Positions 14,031 through 23,382 are shown, counted from the stretch's first letter. The stretch is 27,288 bases of DNA from Lachnospiraceae bacterium UBA7199 (GCA_002490775.1 DKUR01000066.1:29851-57138), one strand, 5' to 3'. Notes: a model not told the origin generated them from the letters alone. A program made the numbers and translations.

Positions 14031-16550
14031 ATGGGGCAGTATACATACAAATTATCCAGAGAAAACGTGGAAAAACCAGAATCAAAAGCTGTATATCGAT
14101 TAGAAGAGCTGCAGGGAATGACTACTTACCAGTTAAAAGAAATCTGTCAGAGAGAACGGCTTGTAGTGCCTATGGGTGCCAGACTGGAAAGAGAAGAACT
14201 GATCCGCTTTATCATGCGCTACAGAGGTATCAGAGAATACAGACAGATTAAGGATTTTGCTGAAGGCGGTATGGAGGCATTACAGGAGCTGATTGGCAAA
14301 ATAGAGCTGAAACCGGATGCTTCATCAGAAATTGCATTTCCTGCCCATCTTGTTTTGTATGAGGGAGAAGGAATCGAACTGACAGACCATTATGAGGTTG
14401 GTAGTGATCTTAATTTGTATGAAGGAAATGTGCTGTTGGTAGACGAAAAATATCAGGTTTATACCTGCTTTTACTTAAAAAGAGTGGAAGATAAGGGATT
14501 TTTTCTGATGAAAGGGAAAAATGTTCCCATTTTGAAAGCAGATGGCCATCGGTACTTTTTGCTTTACTTTAAGCGCGAGGAGATATCAGAAGTCCTTTAT
14601 GAAATATATCATGGGAAAGAAATCAGTATTCCGAGACAGGCTGTCTGCATTCTCACACCGCTTCTGGCAGTAGATATCAGACAGACGGAAGAAACAGAGC
14701 TTCCCCTGATTATTGATTTTGGCAGCGCCAATACTACCCTTGGCATTTACTGTGCAGATGGAAGCACGCAGATTGTCAGGACTGTTGATCTGAGCAGCGG
14801 ATACTATAGGGAAAGCGAAATGATTCCCAGTATGATTGGAATAAAAGGCGTAGAAAATGAAAAACCGCTCTATTGCTTTGGCTATGAGGCAAAGGAGCTT
14901 GCAGGCCATTCCTATCAGGATGAGGACAGCCCCTTATTTTATGATATCAAACGGTGGGTGAGTGCACCAGAGAGAATCCAGCAGGTGATTACCCCGGACG
15001 GAATTAAGCTGCAGCTTAAAAGAACAGAAATGCTGGCGGCATTTATGCAGTATTTGATAGATACCGCGCAGCAGCAGTTAAAATGCAGATTTAAAAATAT
15101 TCAGCTTCTGGCGCCGGTCAGGCAGACAGAGCGTTTTGCCGGAATGTTCAGGGAGCTTTTGCCGGATTTCAATGTGGAATGCACCTTAGATGAAGGAATG
15201 GCAGTTCTGTTTCACAGTATTAATGAGCTGATCAATTCTGGCAGATATACAGATGGCTCCTGGTACCAGGCGCTTATTATGGACTGCGGCGGGGGCACAA
15301 CTGATCTTACCTCAGGGAGGTTTCGAATTCGCAATAACAGAGTGTCTTATGAGGTGGATCTGGAAACCGGATATGAAAATGGAAACACGAATTTTGGCGG
15401 CAATAATCTGACGTTTCGTCTTTTACAGCTGTTTAAGATAAGATTTCTTGAGGCCTTAGGATATCAGCAGTTTCACTTTGATCTGGAATCTTATACCGGG
15501 GGAAAAAGCCGGATTTATGAAAGCATCGGCCAGCTTTACGAGGAAGCCGAAAGGCTGTTTCCCACACGCTTTCTGGAGTATGAGTCGAAAAGCAGGGAAG
15601 AGTATTTCAGAGTAAAAAATAATTATTACTATTTGTTCCGGACTGCAGAGGCCATCAAGGAAAGCTTCTTTCAAAAATCCTTTCAATATGAACTTCAAAT
15701 TGGCACAGAAGGAGCAGGGGCGAAAGAAAAAGGAATCTTGTTAGATAAGTGGAGATTGTCCGTACGAAACGACGACAGAATTATGCCGCTTCGAAAAGAG
15801 CTGTCTTTTACCTTATATCTTTATGAAATTGAAAATCTGCTAAGGCCCGATGTATATGAATTGATGAATCGTTTCCTGGAGAGGTTGTTTATTGACAGAG
15901 AACTATCAGATTATAACATGCTGAAACTGACAGGACAGTCCTGTAAATCCAGTTTGTTTACTGAGGCTTTGAAGGAATTTGTACCGGGAAGACTAATCAG
16001 GAATGAGCGTGAGGGTGAAAGTGGAAGCCAGCTTAAAATGTGCTGTCTGGAAGGAGCAGTTAGTTACTTTAAGAACTGCAAGCTGGGATATATGAAGGTC
16101 AATCATACTTACAAAGTAAACGCCCTTCCTTATGAAATCATGGCATATACCCATGAAAACAAAGAGAAAATACTGATCCACAGCCTGCAGAAGGAACAGG
16201 ATATTGGCTATATATCAAGATTTAAGATTGGGGAACAGTTGGATTTATATCTCCATGATGAAAAGGGAAAACGGTTGAAAGTATACCATTTTAACTATAA
16301 TGTAGCAGGGTTTAAGCAGGTAACCCAGGAAGATATCAATGAGAAATATTCCGGCACAGTCATTCAGGAGGAAACCGACATCATACTGGAAGGTGAAATT
16401 AAGTTCTTTGTCTGGCCCTCAAAAGAAAAATGGGGATTTTTGGTGCTTCCTGTACTACGGGAAAATGACCTGTTAAGGCAGGGAGAAGAGACCTTTTTTG
16501 CATTTGAGGATGATACCTGGGAAGAGAACTTTTTTGACGGAAGGAAGTAG
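14031..16550 (+). CDS. Hsp70-like ATPase with N-terminal SAP-like domain
   Basis: This protein of 839 aa has an actin/Hsp70 ATPase core. Phosphate-1 is at 226-240 (LIIDFGSANTTLGIY), phosphate-2 at 417-429 (MDCGGGTTDLTSG), FGGNNL at 455-460, and the adenosine motif at 632-639 (KLTGQSCKSSLF region). The N-terminal 210 aa are not found in DnaK: a short SAP-like helix pair (about 30-66, TYQLKEICQRERL) and a beta-rich region. The C-terminal 150 aa are short and beta-rich and do not look like the DnaK substrate domain. It is not the housekeeping dnaK. With the J-protein at 9745 it forms an operon-specific pair, possibly for cargo loading or sheath recycling (inference). It starts 3 bp behind the PP2C-like gene. 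Confidence 0.85.
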   Translation: MGQYTYKLSRENVEKPESKAVYRLEELQGMTTYQLKEICQRERLVVPMGARLEREELIRFIMRYRGIREYRQIKDFAEGGMEALQELIGKIELKPDASSEIAFPAHLVLYEGEGIELTDHYEVGSDLNLYEGNVLLVDEKYQVYTCFYLKRVEDKGFFLMKGKNVPILKADGHRYFLLYFKREEISEVLYEIYHGKEISIPRQAVCILTPLLAVDIRQTEETELPLIIDFGSANTTLGIYCADGSTQIVRTVDLSSGYYRESEMIPSMIGIKGVENEKPLYCFGYEAKELAGHSYQDEDSPLFYDIKRWVSAPERIQQVITPDGIKLQLKRTEMLAAFMQYLIDTAQQQLKCRFKNIQLLAPVRQTERFAGMFRELLPDFNVECTLDEGMAVLFHSINELINSGRYTDGSWYQALIMDCGGGTTDLTSGRFRIRNNRVSYEVDLETGYENGNTNFGGNNLTFRLLQLFKIRFLEALGYQQFHFDLESYTGGKSRIYESIGQLYEEAERLFPTRFLEYESKSREEYFRVKNNYYYLFRTAEAIKESFFQKSFQYELQIGTEGAGAKEKGILLDKWRLSVRNDDRIMPLRKELSFTLYLYEIENLLRPDVYELMNRFLERLFIDRELSDYNMLKLTGQSCKSSLFTEALKEFVPGRLIRNEREGESGSQLKMCCLEGAVSYFKNCKLGYMKVNHTYKVNALPYEIMAYTHENKEKILIHSLQKEQDIGYISRFKIGEQLDLYLHDEKGKRLKVYHFNYNVAGFKQVTQEDINEKYSGTVIQEETDIILEGEIKFFVWPSKEKWGFLVLPVLRENDLLRQGEETFFAFEDDTWEENFFDGRK

Positions 16551-16553
16551 CCT

Positions 16554-17834
16554 ATGTCTGATATGGAGGAAATGATAAAAAAAGAGATTGGTCAGATTGG
16601 GGACTTAAGTGAGAGAGTGGTATTCAAGGATATTGTAGAACAGGTTTTTTTGTCTTTGTATGAGACAAATCAGGAGATGTACAGTGCTTTGGAGCACTGC
16701 ATCATGGATGATTTGTCGTTTGATATCAACCGCTACCGGATCTGCACAGGCATTGTGGAAAAGGAGTATCTGGACAGAACCCATCATCTGCTTTCTCCCA
16801 TGATAGAAAATGATCTTGCGGAGAACTCTTATGACGCATTTATGATGGATAAGCAGCTACAGGAAAAGGGCTGTGTTTATGTAAAAACATTGTTTTTGGA
16901 ATGTGATTTTATGCAGATTCAAAAGCTGCTTCAAAAGGAAAAATTTGGTGGAAGCATAAGAACCAGCAAAGACAGCTATCCGGCAGAATTTATTCTAAAA
17001 AGGAATGAATCCTACTTAAAAGAAATTGCTCATTTGTATGAGGTGTTTACCAGCAATGGAATTGCCTGGCAGACAGTGAATGCTCCTTATCTATATAAAT
17101 TTGTGGACGTTTATATGACAAGTGATCTCTGCAAATTTTCACAGGGAGAAGAAATTACTGCAATTGAGCCTGAACTTGAGGAATATGGAGAATGGGCCCA
17201 TGAAAATTATATTCCTTTATGGAATATCAGGAAGCTTAAGCTTAACAGCGTCGGCTTTCCGGTTCCCTGTGAAGATCACAAAAGCTTTGAGCATGTCATA
17301 TCTATTCGGGAGTATGGAAATGAGCATGTGTATCTGATTGATGACAGTGCGCATATATTGAATGTGCGCCAGAGTGAAAACCGCCTTCTGGTTATGGGAG
17401 ATATGCCGGAAGCAAGAAAATGGCAGGTTTATATGATACGCAGCGGTCAGAACAGGAAATTTGAGCGGTTTACTTATCCGGTAATGACAAACCAGAGAAA
17501 AGATGAATTTGTAGAGCGTTTCTTTCAGCGTCAGGGTGTGAAGGTCAGGACAGCCTCTGAGCTTAGAAGATTTCTTGAGGGATTCGGCCTTGCAGAATAC
17601 GTGGAATTTAGCGGCCATGAGCTGACTGACCAGCGGAGGGCAGTTCCAGAAACCTACTCCATGAACAGCTTTATCATAGATGAACTGCGGGACAATGCTT
17701 ATAGAAAATGCCTGCTGCTTAAATTTAAAGGAAAAGGAAAGAATCGTTTTCTGCTAAGAGACCTTATAAGTTTTCTTGTATCAGAAGTTCAAATGCTGTA
17801 TCCGGAGTATCTGTGTGAAGGAGAACTGTTATGA
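16554..17834 (+). CDS. Unrecognised 426-aa protein, candidate baseplate component
   Basis: I do not recognise this family. The protein is soluble and acidic, with no signal peptide, membrane segment or clear enzymatic motif. Residues 1-150 are mainly helical; residues 215-320 appear to be strand-rich (segments FPVPCEDHKSFEHVISIREYG and VYLIDDSAHILNV), which would suit a beta-sandwich module of a baseplate wedge; the C-terminal 100 residues are helical. GGAAGGAAG precedes the ATG, 3 bp behind the Hsp70-like gene, and the stop overlaps the next gene by 4 bp. In T6SS and phage clusters, baseplate genes sit in this place between tube and spike genes, so a TssF-like or J-like role is a guess from position. 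Confidence 0.4.
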   Translation: MSDMEEMIKKEIGQIGDLSERVVFKDIVEQVFLSLYETNQEMYSALEHCIMDDLSFDINRYRICTGIVEKEYLDRTHHLLSPMIENDLAENSYDAFMMDKQLQEKGCVYVKTLFLECDFMQIQKLLQKEKFGGSIRTSKDSYPAEFILKRNESYLKEIAHLYEVFTSNGIAWQTVNAPYLYKFVDVYMTSDLCKFSQGEEITAIEPELEEYGEWAHENYIPLWNIRKLKLNSVGFPVPCEDHKSFEHVISIREYGNEHVYLIDDSAHILNVRQSENRLLVMGDMPEARKWQVYMIRSGQNRKFERFTYPVMTNQRKDEFVERFFQRQGVKVRTASELRRFLEGFGLAEYVEFSGHELTDQRRAVPETYSMNSFIIDELRDNAYRKCLLLKFKGKGKNRFLLRDLISFLVSEVQMLYPEYLCEGELL

Positions 17835-18526
17835 ATTACCTGTGGGAGATCATGCTTCAGGCAAAAGAACAGGGAATAGAGGCGGATAAAATCAGTTTCA
17901 AAGCCGCCCGAAAATACAGCCCCTATATGGAATTGTCTGAAGAATTTTTAAATGTAACCAAAATTGAGGAGCCTTACACGGTGGAAATCAATCCCTATTA
18001 CCGGTTTCAGCAGATTTTTAAGAATATGTTTCATCCAGACCTGCAGGATTACCCTTCGTTAAGGAATGGGCTCTTTCAGCTATTGATCCACCAGCTTTCC
18101 GAAAATGACCTAAAAATGGGGATGACCAAAGAAGAATATTACAAAAAGCTTTTAGGAAGCGCTGTTACAGAGGGGATTTACGGAAGGGAAGCGGCACAGG
18201 CCTTTGCTCTTTTTGAGCAAAAGGAGAAAGAAATTCTTTTGCAGGGCATGTTGATTTTATACCGCGCAGGAGAAAGCATTGCATTGTTCCGGCAGGTGAT
18301 CTGCGCCTTAATTGCTAATTGTATTGTTTATAACAGCAACGATGATCCTTACGAAATTCTTCTTTTCATAGGGAAAAAAGAAAGTGAAAGCCTAAAGCGG
18401 AAGGTGGCATTTATTATCAATCAGTTTGCAGGCATCAGATATCATATAGATATTTATTACGAATATCATTTTGGAATTATTGGGATTGAAGAGACGATGG
18501 AAATCGGAGAAATTGCAATCTGTTAG
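17831..18526 (+). CDS. Unrecognised 231-aa protein, candidate baseplate or assembly component
   Basis: I do not recognise this family. It is soluble, with helix-rich sequence from about 20 to 175, and ends in a strand-rich part (FAGIRYHIDIYYEYHFGIIGIEETM region, 200-225). That hydrophobic ending is similar in type to small baseplate proteins that contact the tube hub, but this is not more than an impression. The ATG lies within the last codons of the previous gene (4-bp overlap), with AGGAG 8 nt before it, so the two products are likely made in equal amounts and may form a complex, as TssF with TssG does. An AGGAGG site for the next gene overlaps its end. Confidence 0.4.
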   Translation: MNYLWEIMLQAKEQGIEADKISFKAARKYSPYMELSEEFLNVTKIEEPYTVEINPYYRFQQIFKNMFHPDLQDYPSLRNGLFQLLIHQLSENDLKMGMTKEEYYKKLLGSAVTEGIYGREAAQAFALFEQKEKEILLQGMLILYRAGESIALFRQVICALIANCIVYNSNDDPYEILLFIGKKESESLKRKVAFIINQFAGIRYHIDIYYEYHFGIIGIEETMEIGEIAIC

Positions 18527-18538
18527 GAGGAAAATCAG

Positions 18539-19312
18539 ATGTTCAAATTTGAGGCTCCCGTATTTGTACATAAAAATATCTTAAAAAAAGACATGCTAGA
18601 GGAGCTGCGGGACTATCCCCTTATGGTCAGCAAAATGATGCTGGCAGACTGTAGCGACGGAGTTTTGAAAGGAACCGGTATCACATGGGAGGATGGTGTT
18701 CTTAAAGTGCATCCCGGTCTTATCCTGCATGGAGGCAATATTTACAGAATGGAGGAAGCCTGCAGCCTGCGCTGCCCTCCGGCATCCCAGCTTACTTACG
18801 TGAAAGTGCGTTTTGTCACTATGGATTATGAAAAAGACCGCATGGGCGGATTTGGAGACGTTTATCTTGATGACAGACTTCCCGAGCAGGGGGAGATCGA
18901 ACTTGGGAGATTCCGCCTTCAGGAAGGGGCGCGCCTTAGATGTGAGTATGAAAACTTCGAGGATTATCAGACAGAATTTGATACGGTGAACCGGATTCAC
19001 ATGCCCTATGTCTGCCCCGGCGGCGTTAGCTTATGGCCGGAGCTTTTCATGGAATTTGCTTTGGAGCTTTTGAAAACAGGAACAGAAGATAGCTATGATA
19101 TTTCTTTTGCCATGCAGATTCTTGGAAGCAAAGGACAGATTTCACAGGAACTTGTAACTTTTTATGTGGAAAAGCGCATGGGAAAGAAAGTCATGGATTG
19201 GTCCAATCAGGTTATTTTTGAAAAGTTATTGAACATTTTAAAAGAACAAAAGGCAGGAAATGGCGGACTGAAAAGACAGCAGAACAACACAAAACAAATG
19301 CTGCTTTTATAA
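18539..19312 (+). CDS. Unrecognised 257-aa protein with tail-fibre/baseplate-adaptor-like N-terminal half
   Basis: Residues 40-130 alternate short strands and glycine turns (GTGITWEDGVLKVHPGLILHG region, then YVKVRF), a pattern seen in phage baseplate or fibre-base domains where an epitope strand is followed by a glycine-rich beta layer. The motif GVLKVHPGLILHGGNIYR is the best-marked part. The C-terminal 110 residues are helical and end in a basic, glutamine-rich tail. There is no signal peptide. AGGAGG precedes the ATG. In T6SS the TssK connector shares a fold with phage receptor-binding-protein shoulders, so an adaptor between baseplate and membrane parts is a reasonable hypothesis. I have no family name for it. 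Confidence 0.4.
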   Translation: MFKFEAPVFVHKNILKKDMLEELRDYPLMVSKMMLADCSDGVLKGTGITWEDGVLKVHPGLILHGGNIYRMEEACSLRCPPASQLTYVKVRFVTMDYEKDRMGGFGDVYLDDRLPEQGEIELGRFRLQEGARLRCEYENFEDYQTEFDTVNRIHMPYVCPGGVSLWPELFMEFALELLKTGTEDSYDISFAMQILGSKGQISQELVTFYVEKRMGKKVMDWSNQVIFEKLLNILKEQKAGNGGLKRQQNNTKQMLLL

Positions 19313-19332
19313 ATCAGGCAGGGGGTATAGAT

Positions 19333-19986
19333 ATGGAATTTGTAGATGAGCGGATTGCAATGTTAGAGCGGGAATACAGAAGACAGAAAAGAGAAGAAGC
19401 TAAGGCGGAGGAAGAAAGACTTCACGGGGCAGAAGAAGAAAGTATTGTACCGGAAATAACATTAGAAGAAATGCTGGAAGCTGTGCGGGAAGGAAGTGTG
19501 ACATTACCAAATGGCAAAACTCATGTATTTGAAACCAGAATCTATTTCGAGGACAGAATTCCAATGGTACTAATACGGAACTTTTATACCGGAGTAAAGG
19601 AAGATACGGGAGTTGCCATTTTTGTAAACCATGACCAGAATGCAAGCCAGATTCTGACAGTGTCAGATAAGAAGCTTGAAAATGTGAGCATTGGAAAGTG
19701 GAAGAAACAATTGGTGAACAGTATGAAAATGTCTGGAACTTACGCACAGGTGATTAAAGAAATTGTATTGGAAAATCTGGATTATCTGATTTACCGTACG
19801 CCAACAGGCAAGGGATGGACCTATAACCTGATCTTTCGTATCCGATATGGCAGTAACCGGGTGGTAGGAAATTACAACTGTTTTGAAAAGGATAAGGATA
19901 CTTATGGATTATTACTGGAAGCATTGGTGCTCAGGTTGAATGAACTTTTATCAGAACCTTTAAGGGAAGCTGTGAAAGGAGAGTAG
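19333..19986 (+). CDS. Unrecognised 217-aa protein, possibly DcrB/PsbP-like chaperone
   Basis: The first 45 residues are charged helix (EREYRRQKREEAKAEEE). From about residue 48 a one-domain alpha/beta pattern follows: TLPNGKTHVFETRI, PMVLIRNFYTG, ASQILTVSDKK, a helix, and strands YLIYRTPTG and YNLIFRIRYG ending in a long helix (YGLLLEALVLRLNEL). The order resembles DcrB/PsbP-like folds. In T6SS, EagR chaperones have this fold (DUF1795) and hold effectors beside VgrG; this gene lies 6 bp before the first spike gene, which would suit such a role. The similarity is by eye only and the protein is longer than EagR (about 150 aa). Confidence 0.4.
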   Translation: MEFVDERIAMLEREYRRQKREEAKAEEERLHGAEEESIVPEITLEEMLEAVREGSVTLPNGKTHVFETRIYFEDRIPMVLIRNFYTGVKEDTGVAIFVNHDQNASQILTVSDKKLENVSIGKWKKQLVNSMKMSGTYAQVIKEIVLENLDYLIYRTPTGKGWTYNLIFRIRYGSNRVVGNYNCFEKDKDTYGLLLEALVLRLNELLSEPLREAVKGE

Positions 19987-19992
19987 CACAAA

Positions 19993-21645
19993 ATGAAAAA
20001 TGCAATTACCTATAAAGACCTGTATCTGTCTTTAGGAGAAGTGATTTCCATTGAAGAACTGGAAATTCTGCAAAGGCCTAATCATCATGGGGAACTTCGT
20101 CTTTTGGCTGTGCTTGATAATCAGCCGGAGGAAATGGCTTTTTATGAGATGCCGGAAACAGTGACAGTAAATTACATGGAAGATGGCAGAGAAAAGATTC
20201 TTTTTAAGGGAATGATTGTTGACAGCAGTATGAAGCGGGTGGGCAATCACAGGAAAGTGAAGCTGAAAGCATATGATGCAACTTATCAGCTGGATCTGAA
20301 ACGTAAGACCAGATCCTTTCAAAATATAGCAAGAACGAATCACTCTGTTATTTCTGAGATTATGGAAAATTATCCGGGATGCATCTGTACCAAAAATATC
20401 CCGGAGGAAGCTATTGGGCAGATATGGTTCCAATATGAGGAAACAGATTGGGAATTTTTATGTCGTTTTGCCAGCAGGTATTCTGACAGCCTGTATGCAG
20501 ATGCAACATATGGGAGCGCGCGCTTTCAGGCAGGCTTGTCTTCTCAAAATATTGATACTGACTGGGAAAAGAGTCCATACCGGATGGGAAAAGATTTGGA
20601 ACGCTATGATAATTTATCCCAAAACGGATTCCCCAATTTGGAGTCTGGAGAGTTTGTAGAATATTTTATTGACAGCTATGAAATGTACACTTTGGGAAGC
20701 AGGCTCACATTTAAAGGAAAGCAGTGGTATATCAGCAGTTTAAAAAGAAAATTAAAAGAAGGGCTTCTGGTATGCACTTATGAACTCAGGCTGAAAGGAG
20801 CTATGCTGACCACACGAAAATATAACGGACGTATCACCGGAATATCGGCAGATGGAAAAATTGCAGCAGTAAAAAGGGATAAGGTTCAGGTAACGCTGAA
20901 TGAAGATACCTCTCGTGAGCAGGGAACCTATTGGTTTCCATTTTCTACAGTGGCGGCATCCTCTGATGGAAGCGGATGGTATAGTATGCCCGAAAAGGGA
21001 GACAGTATCCGCGTATATTTTCCTACAAGAGATGAAAAGGAAGCCTATGTAATTACCAAGCATGACAGCCACATGCCGGCATCACCACCTTCTGGGAGCG
21101 GCGCATCGGGAAATAGTGGAAGCACATCCGGCGGCGGGGGCTATTCCGGCGGTGGAGGTGGAAGTTCATCCGGCAGCAGTGGAGGTTCATCCGGTGGTGG
21201 TGGCGGAAATTCATACGCCAGCAGCGGAGGGTACTCAGGCGGTGGGAGCAGCGCATCGGGAGGCACCGGAAGTACCGGAATAGGTGCCGGAGGCGCCGCT
21301 GCAATGGCAGCAGCAGATGCGGCAGCCGAAAAGAAGGAAAATCCTATGGATGATCCTTCCAAAAGAAATATTTTTACCAAGGATGGAAATGTGCTTCAAA
21401 TGGTGCCTGACGGAGTTTTAATGACAGCGGGGAAATCCAGTATTGCCATGTTTAAAACCGGAAACATCAATTTCATAGCACCGGCAGGCATCACAATCAG
21501 CGCAGGAAAACAGATCAGCGTCAGTGGAAAAAACATTACCCTTGAGGCAGGGACTATGATACAGCTGAAAGATGATGCAGGCGCATCGGTAGGGGTATAT
21601 AAAAAGGCAATTAATTTAAAAGCAAAAGAAATTTATGAAAACTAA
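19993..21645 (+). CDS. VgrG/gp27-gp5-like spike protein 1 with Gly/Ser linker
   Basis: This protein of 550 aa is a spike subunit. Residues 1-275 are gp27/phage-late-control-D-like, with the marker QYEETDWEFL at 147-156. An OB-fold of gp5 type follows at 278-355 (GRITGISADGKIAAVKRDKVQV, WFPFSTVAASSDGSGWY, PEKGD-IRVYFP). Residues 361-446 are almost only Gly, Ser and Ala. A short beta-helix follows at about 455-550 (repeats ISAGKQISVSGKNITLEAG). In known VgrG proteins the OB fold passes straight into the beta-helix; the flexible linker of about 85 residues is unusual. AGGAG precedes the ATG after the DcrB-like gene. No toxin domain is present. Confidence 0.88.
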   Translation: MKNAITYKDLYLSLGEVISIEELEILQRPNHHGELRLLAVLDNQPEEMAFYEMPETVTVNYMEDGREKILFKGMIVDSSMKRVGNHRKVKLKAYDATYQLDLKRKTRSFQNIARTNHSVISEIMENYPGCICTKNIPEEAIGQIWFQYEETDWEFLCRFASRYSDSLYADATYGSARFQAGLSSQNIDTDWEKSPYRMGKDLERYDNLSQNGFPNLESGEFVEYFIDSYEMYTLGSRLTFKGKQWYISSLKRKLKEGLLVCTYELRLKGAMLTTRKYNGRITGISADGKIAAVKRDKVQVTLNEDTSREQGTYWFPFSTVAASSDGSGWYSMPEKGDSIRVYFPTRDEKEAYVITKHDSHMPASPPSGSGASGNSGSTSGGGGYSGGGGGSSSGSSGGSSGGGGGNSYASSGGYSGGGSSASGGTGSTGIGAGGAAAMAAADAAAEKKENPMDDPSKRNIFTKDGNVLQMVPDGVLMTAGKSSIAMFKTGNINFIAPAGITISAGKQISVSGKNITLEAGTMIQLKDDAGASVGVYKKAINLKAKEIYEN

Positions 21646-21680
21646 TTGAGAGTTATAGCGCACGAGGAGGAACGGAAAGT

Positions 21681-23363
21681 ATGGCATATGGTCTTCATGA
21701 TTTGGAGCTTACAGGTTTACAGATCAAAACAATTCTTTCAGTGCACATTCTGCATAAACCGGGAGAACATGGGGTGATGGAGCTTACCGCTGACCTTGGG
21801 GAGGAAAATGGAGATTTTCCTATTCATGAGACAGGAAGCAGCCAGAAGATTGCTCTTTTTGAAAAAAGAAATGGAAAAAGAAATCCGTTATTTTTTGGTA
21901 TTATTGCAGGGCTTGAGGTTCAAAGCGTGGGGAAAAGCTATCACGTAACAGTGAAAGCATATACCTACAGCTATCTGCTGGATATTCAAAGAAAGTCCCG
22001 CTCTTTTCAGGATACATCAATGACTATGGGAGCACTGATAAAGGGGATTGTAGGAGAATATGGCGGGGAATCTCAAGTACTGTTTCCTGACCGGGCAATT
22101 GGAGAAATTGCAGTGCAGTATGATGAGACGGACTGGCAGTTTTTGAAAAGAATGTTGTCTGTATGGCACATACCAATAGCGTGCAGTGAGGTAAGAGAGG
22201 GGATATGCCTTTATCTGGGAGTGGCGCAGATACCGGCAAGGCAGGTCATATCTTCTGTGGAAAAAATCTGGAAAGATATGGATGAACTTTCCTATTGGCA
22301 GGAAGCGGGGGAAGGAGTGGCAGACGAGGCATTTATAGCCTATCACCTAAAGCTGGATAATCATATGCCCCTCTATGCATCTGTTGATTACAGAGGAAGA
22401 AGCCTGACGCTGGCAGAACTTGCATATAAAACTATAGGAAGTACTGTGTATGAGTTTGTCACATTAAAGAAAAAGGAAGGAATCCTGCAAAAGACCATTT
22501 ACCCCATGAAACTGGTGGGCAGTGCCTTAGAGGGAACAATCCTTAATATTAAAGGGGAAAAGGTGCAGATTCATTTAAAAATTGATGATGCTTATCCGGG
22601 AAATGACTGTTACTGGTTTCCTTTTTCAACGCCTTCCGCATCCTCCGATGGGAGCGGCTGGTACTGTATGCCTGAAAAGGGAGATCAGGTAAGAATTTAT
22701 TTTCCCTCAAAAAAGACGGGAGAAGTAATTGCCATCAGTGCAGTCAGTACCTATGAGTCCCCCGCTGCAAAAGCAGCAGGAGGAAGCCCGGGAAGCACCC
22801 AGGCTTCTGGAAGTAGCTCCGGCGGCGGAAATTCTTCCGGCAAAGAAAGTTTTCATGGAGGTGGTTCCTCTGGCAGCAGCGGTTCAAGCAGCGGCAGTTC
22901 CGGTGGTGGCGGAAGTACAGGCAGCTTTGGCGGTGGTGGAGGATCGGGCGCAGGAATCCCGGCAGGTGCAGCAGCTGGATCTGCGGCAGGGGCGGCGGCT
23001 CCTTTAGCAGCGGCAGGGGCAGATGCAGCGGAAGATACCGGGAAGGATAAGATGAGCGATCCGGCTACAAAATATCTGCGGGTGCCAAGCGGACAGCAGA
23101 TTAAGCTTGCACCTGATGGAATTAAAGTGTTGTGCAGCGGCGGAAGTGTAAAGATAGAAGTTTTAAAAAGCGGAAGAATCAACATATCGGCCAATGACAG
23201 CATTCAAATCTCCGCCCAGAATGACATTACCTTAAGAGCCAAATATTCTATGAAGGTACAATGCAAGGAAACTGCGTATCTGGCATCCCAAATGGGAGGG
23301 AATATCTATATGAATGACGAAGGGAAACTGATCATTCAGGGTACGGAGGTTCATGTGAATTAG
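21681..23363 (+). CDS. VgrG-like spike protein 2 with Gly/Ser linker
   Basis: This 560-aa spike subunit has the same plan as the previous gene: gp27-like part 1-275 with VQYDETDWQFL at 145-155, gp5 OB fold 283-355 (WFPFSTPSASSDGSGWY at 312-328, PEKGD-VRIYFPS), Gly/Ser/Ala linker 358-450 and beta-helix 465-560 (SGRINISANDSIQISAQND). The OB folds of the two are close, while the gp27 parts have diverged a good deal, so the pair is an old duplication with the OB core conserved. A GAGGAGG site lies before the ATG. The ending GTEVHVN closes the helix; there is no toxin extension. The two might form a heterotrimer or alternative spikes. Confidence 0.88.
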   Translation: MAYGLHDLELTGLQIKTILSVHILHKPGEHGVMELTADLGEENGDFPIHETGSSQKIALFEKRNGKRNPLFFGIIAGLEVQSVGKSYHVTVKAYTYSYLLDIQRKSRSFQDTSMTMGALIKGIVGEYGGESQVLFPDRAIGEIAVQYDETDWQFLKRMLSVWHIPIACSEVREGICLYLGVAQIPARQVISSVEKIWKDMDELSYWQEAGEGVADEAFIAYHLKLDNHMPLYASVDYRGRSLTLAELAYKTIGSTVYEFVTLKKKEGILQKTIYPMKLVGSALEGTILNIKGEKVQIHLKIDDAYPGNDCYWFPFSTPSASSDGSGWYCMPEKGDQVRIYFPSKKTGEVIAISAVSTYESPAAKAAGGSPGSTQASGSSSGGGNSSGKESFHGGGSSGSSGSSSGSSGGGGSTGSFGGGGGSGAGIPAGAAAGSAAGAAAPLAAAGADAAEDTGKDKMSDPATKYLRVPSGQQIKLAPDGIKVLCSGGSVKIEVLKSGRINISANDSIQISAQNDITLRAKYSMKVQCKETAYLASQMGGNIYMNDEGKLIIQGTEVHVN

Positions 23364-23382
23364 CTGGAGGAAAGGATGAAAG

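Noticed and set aside
21053..21380. Overlapping Pro-, His- or Arg-rich ORFs on both strands at the spike linkers (also near 22850 and 26480)
   Set aside because: They are alternative readings of GGC/AGC-rich linker DNA and keep no start signals.
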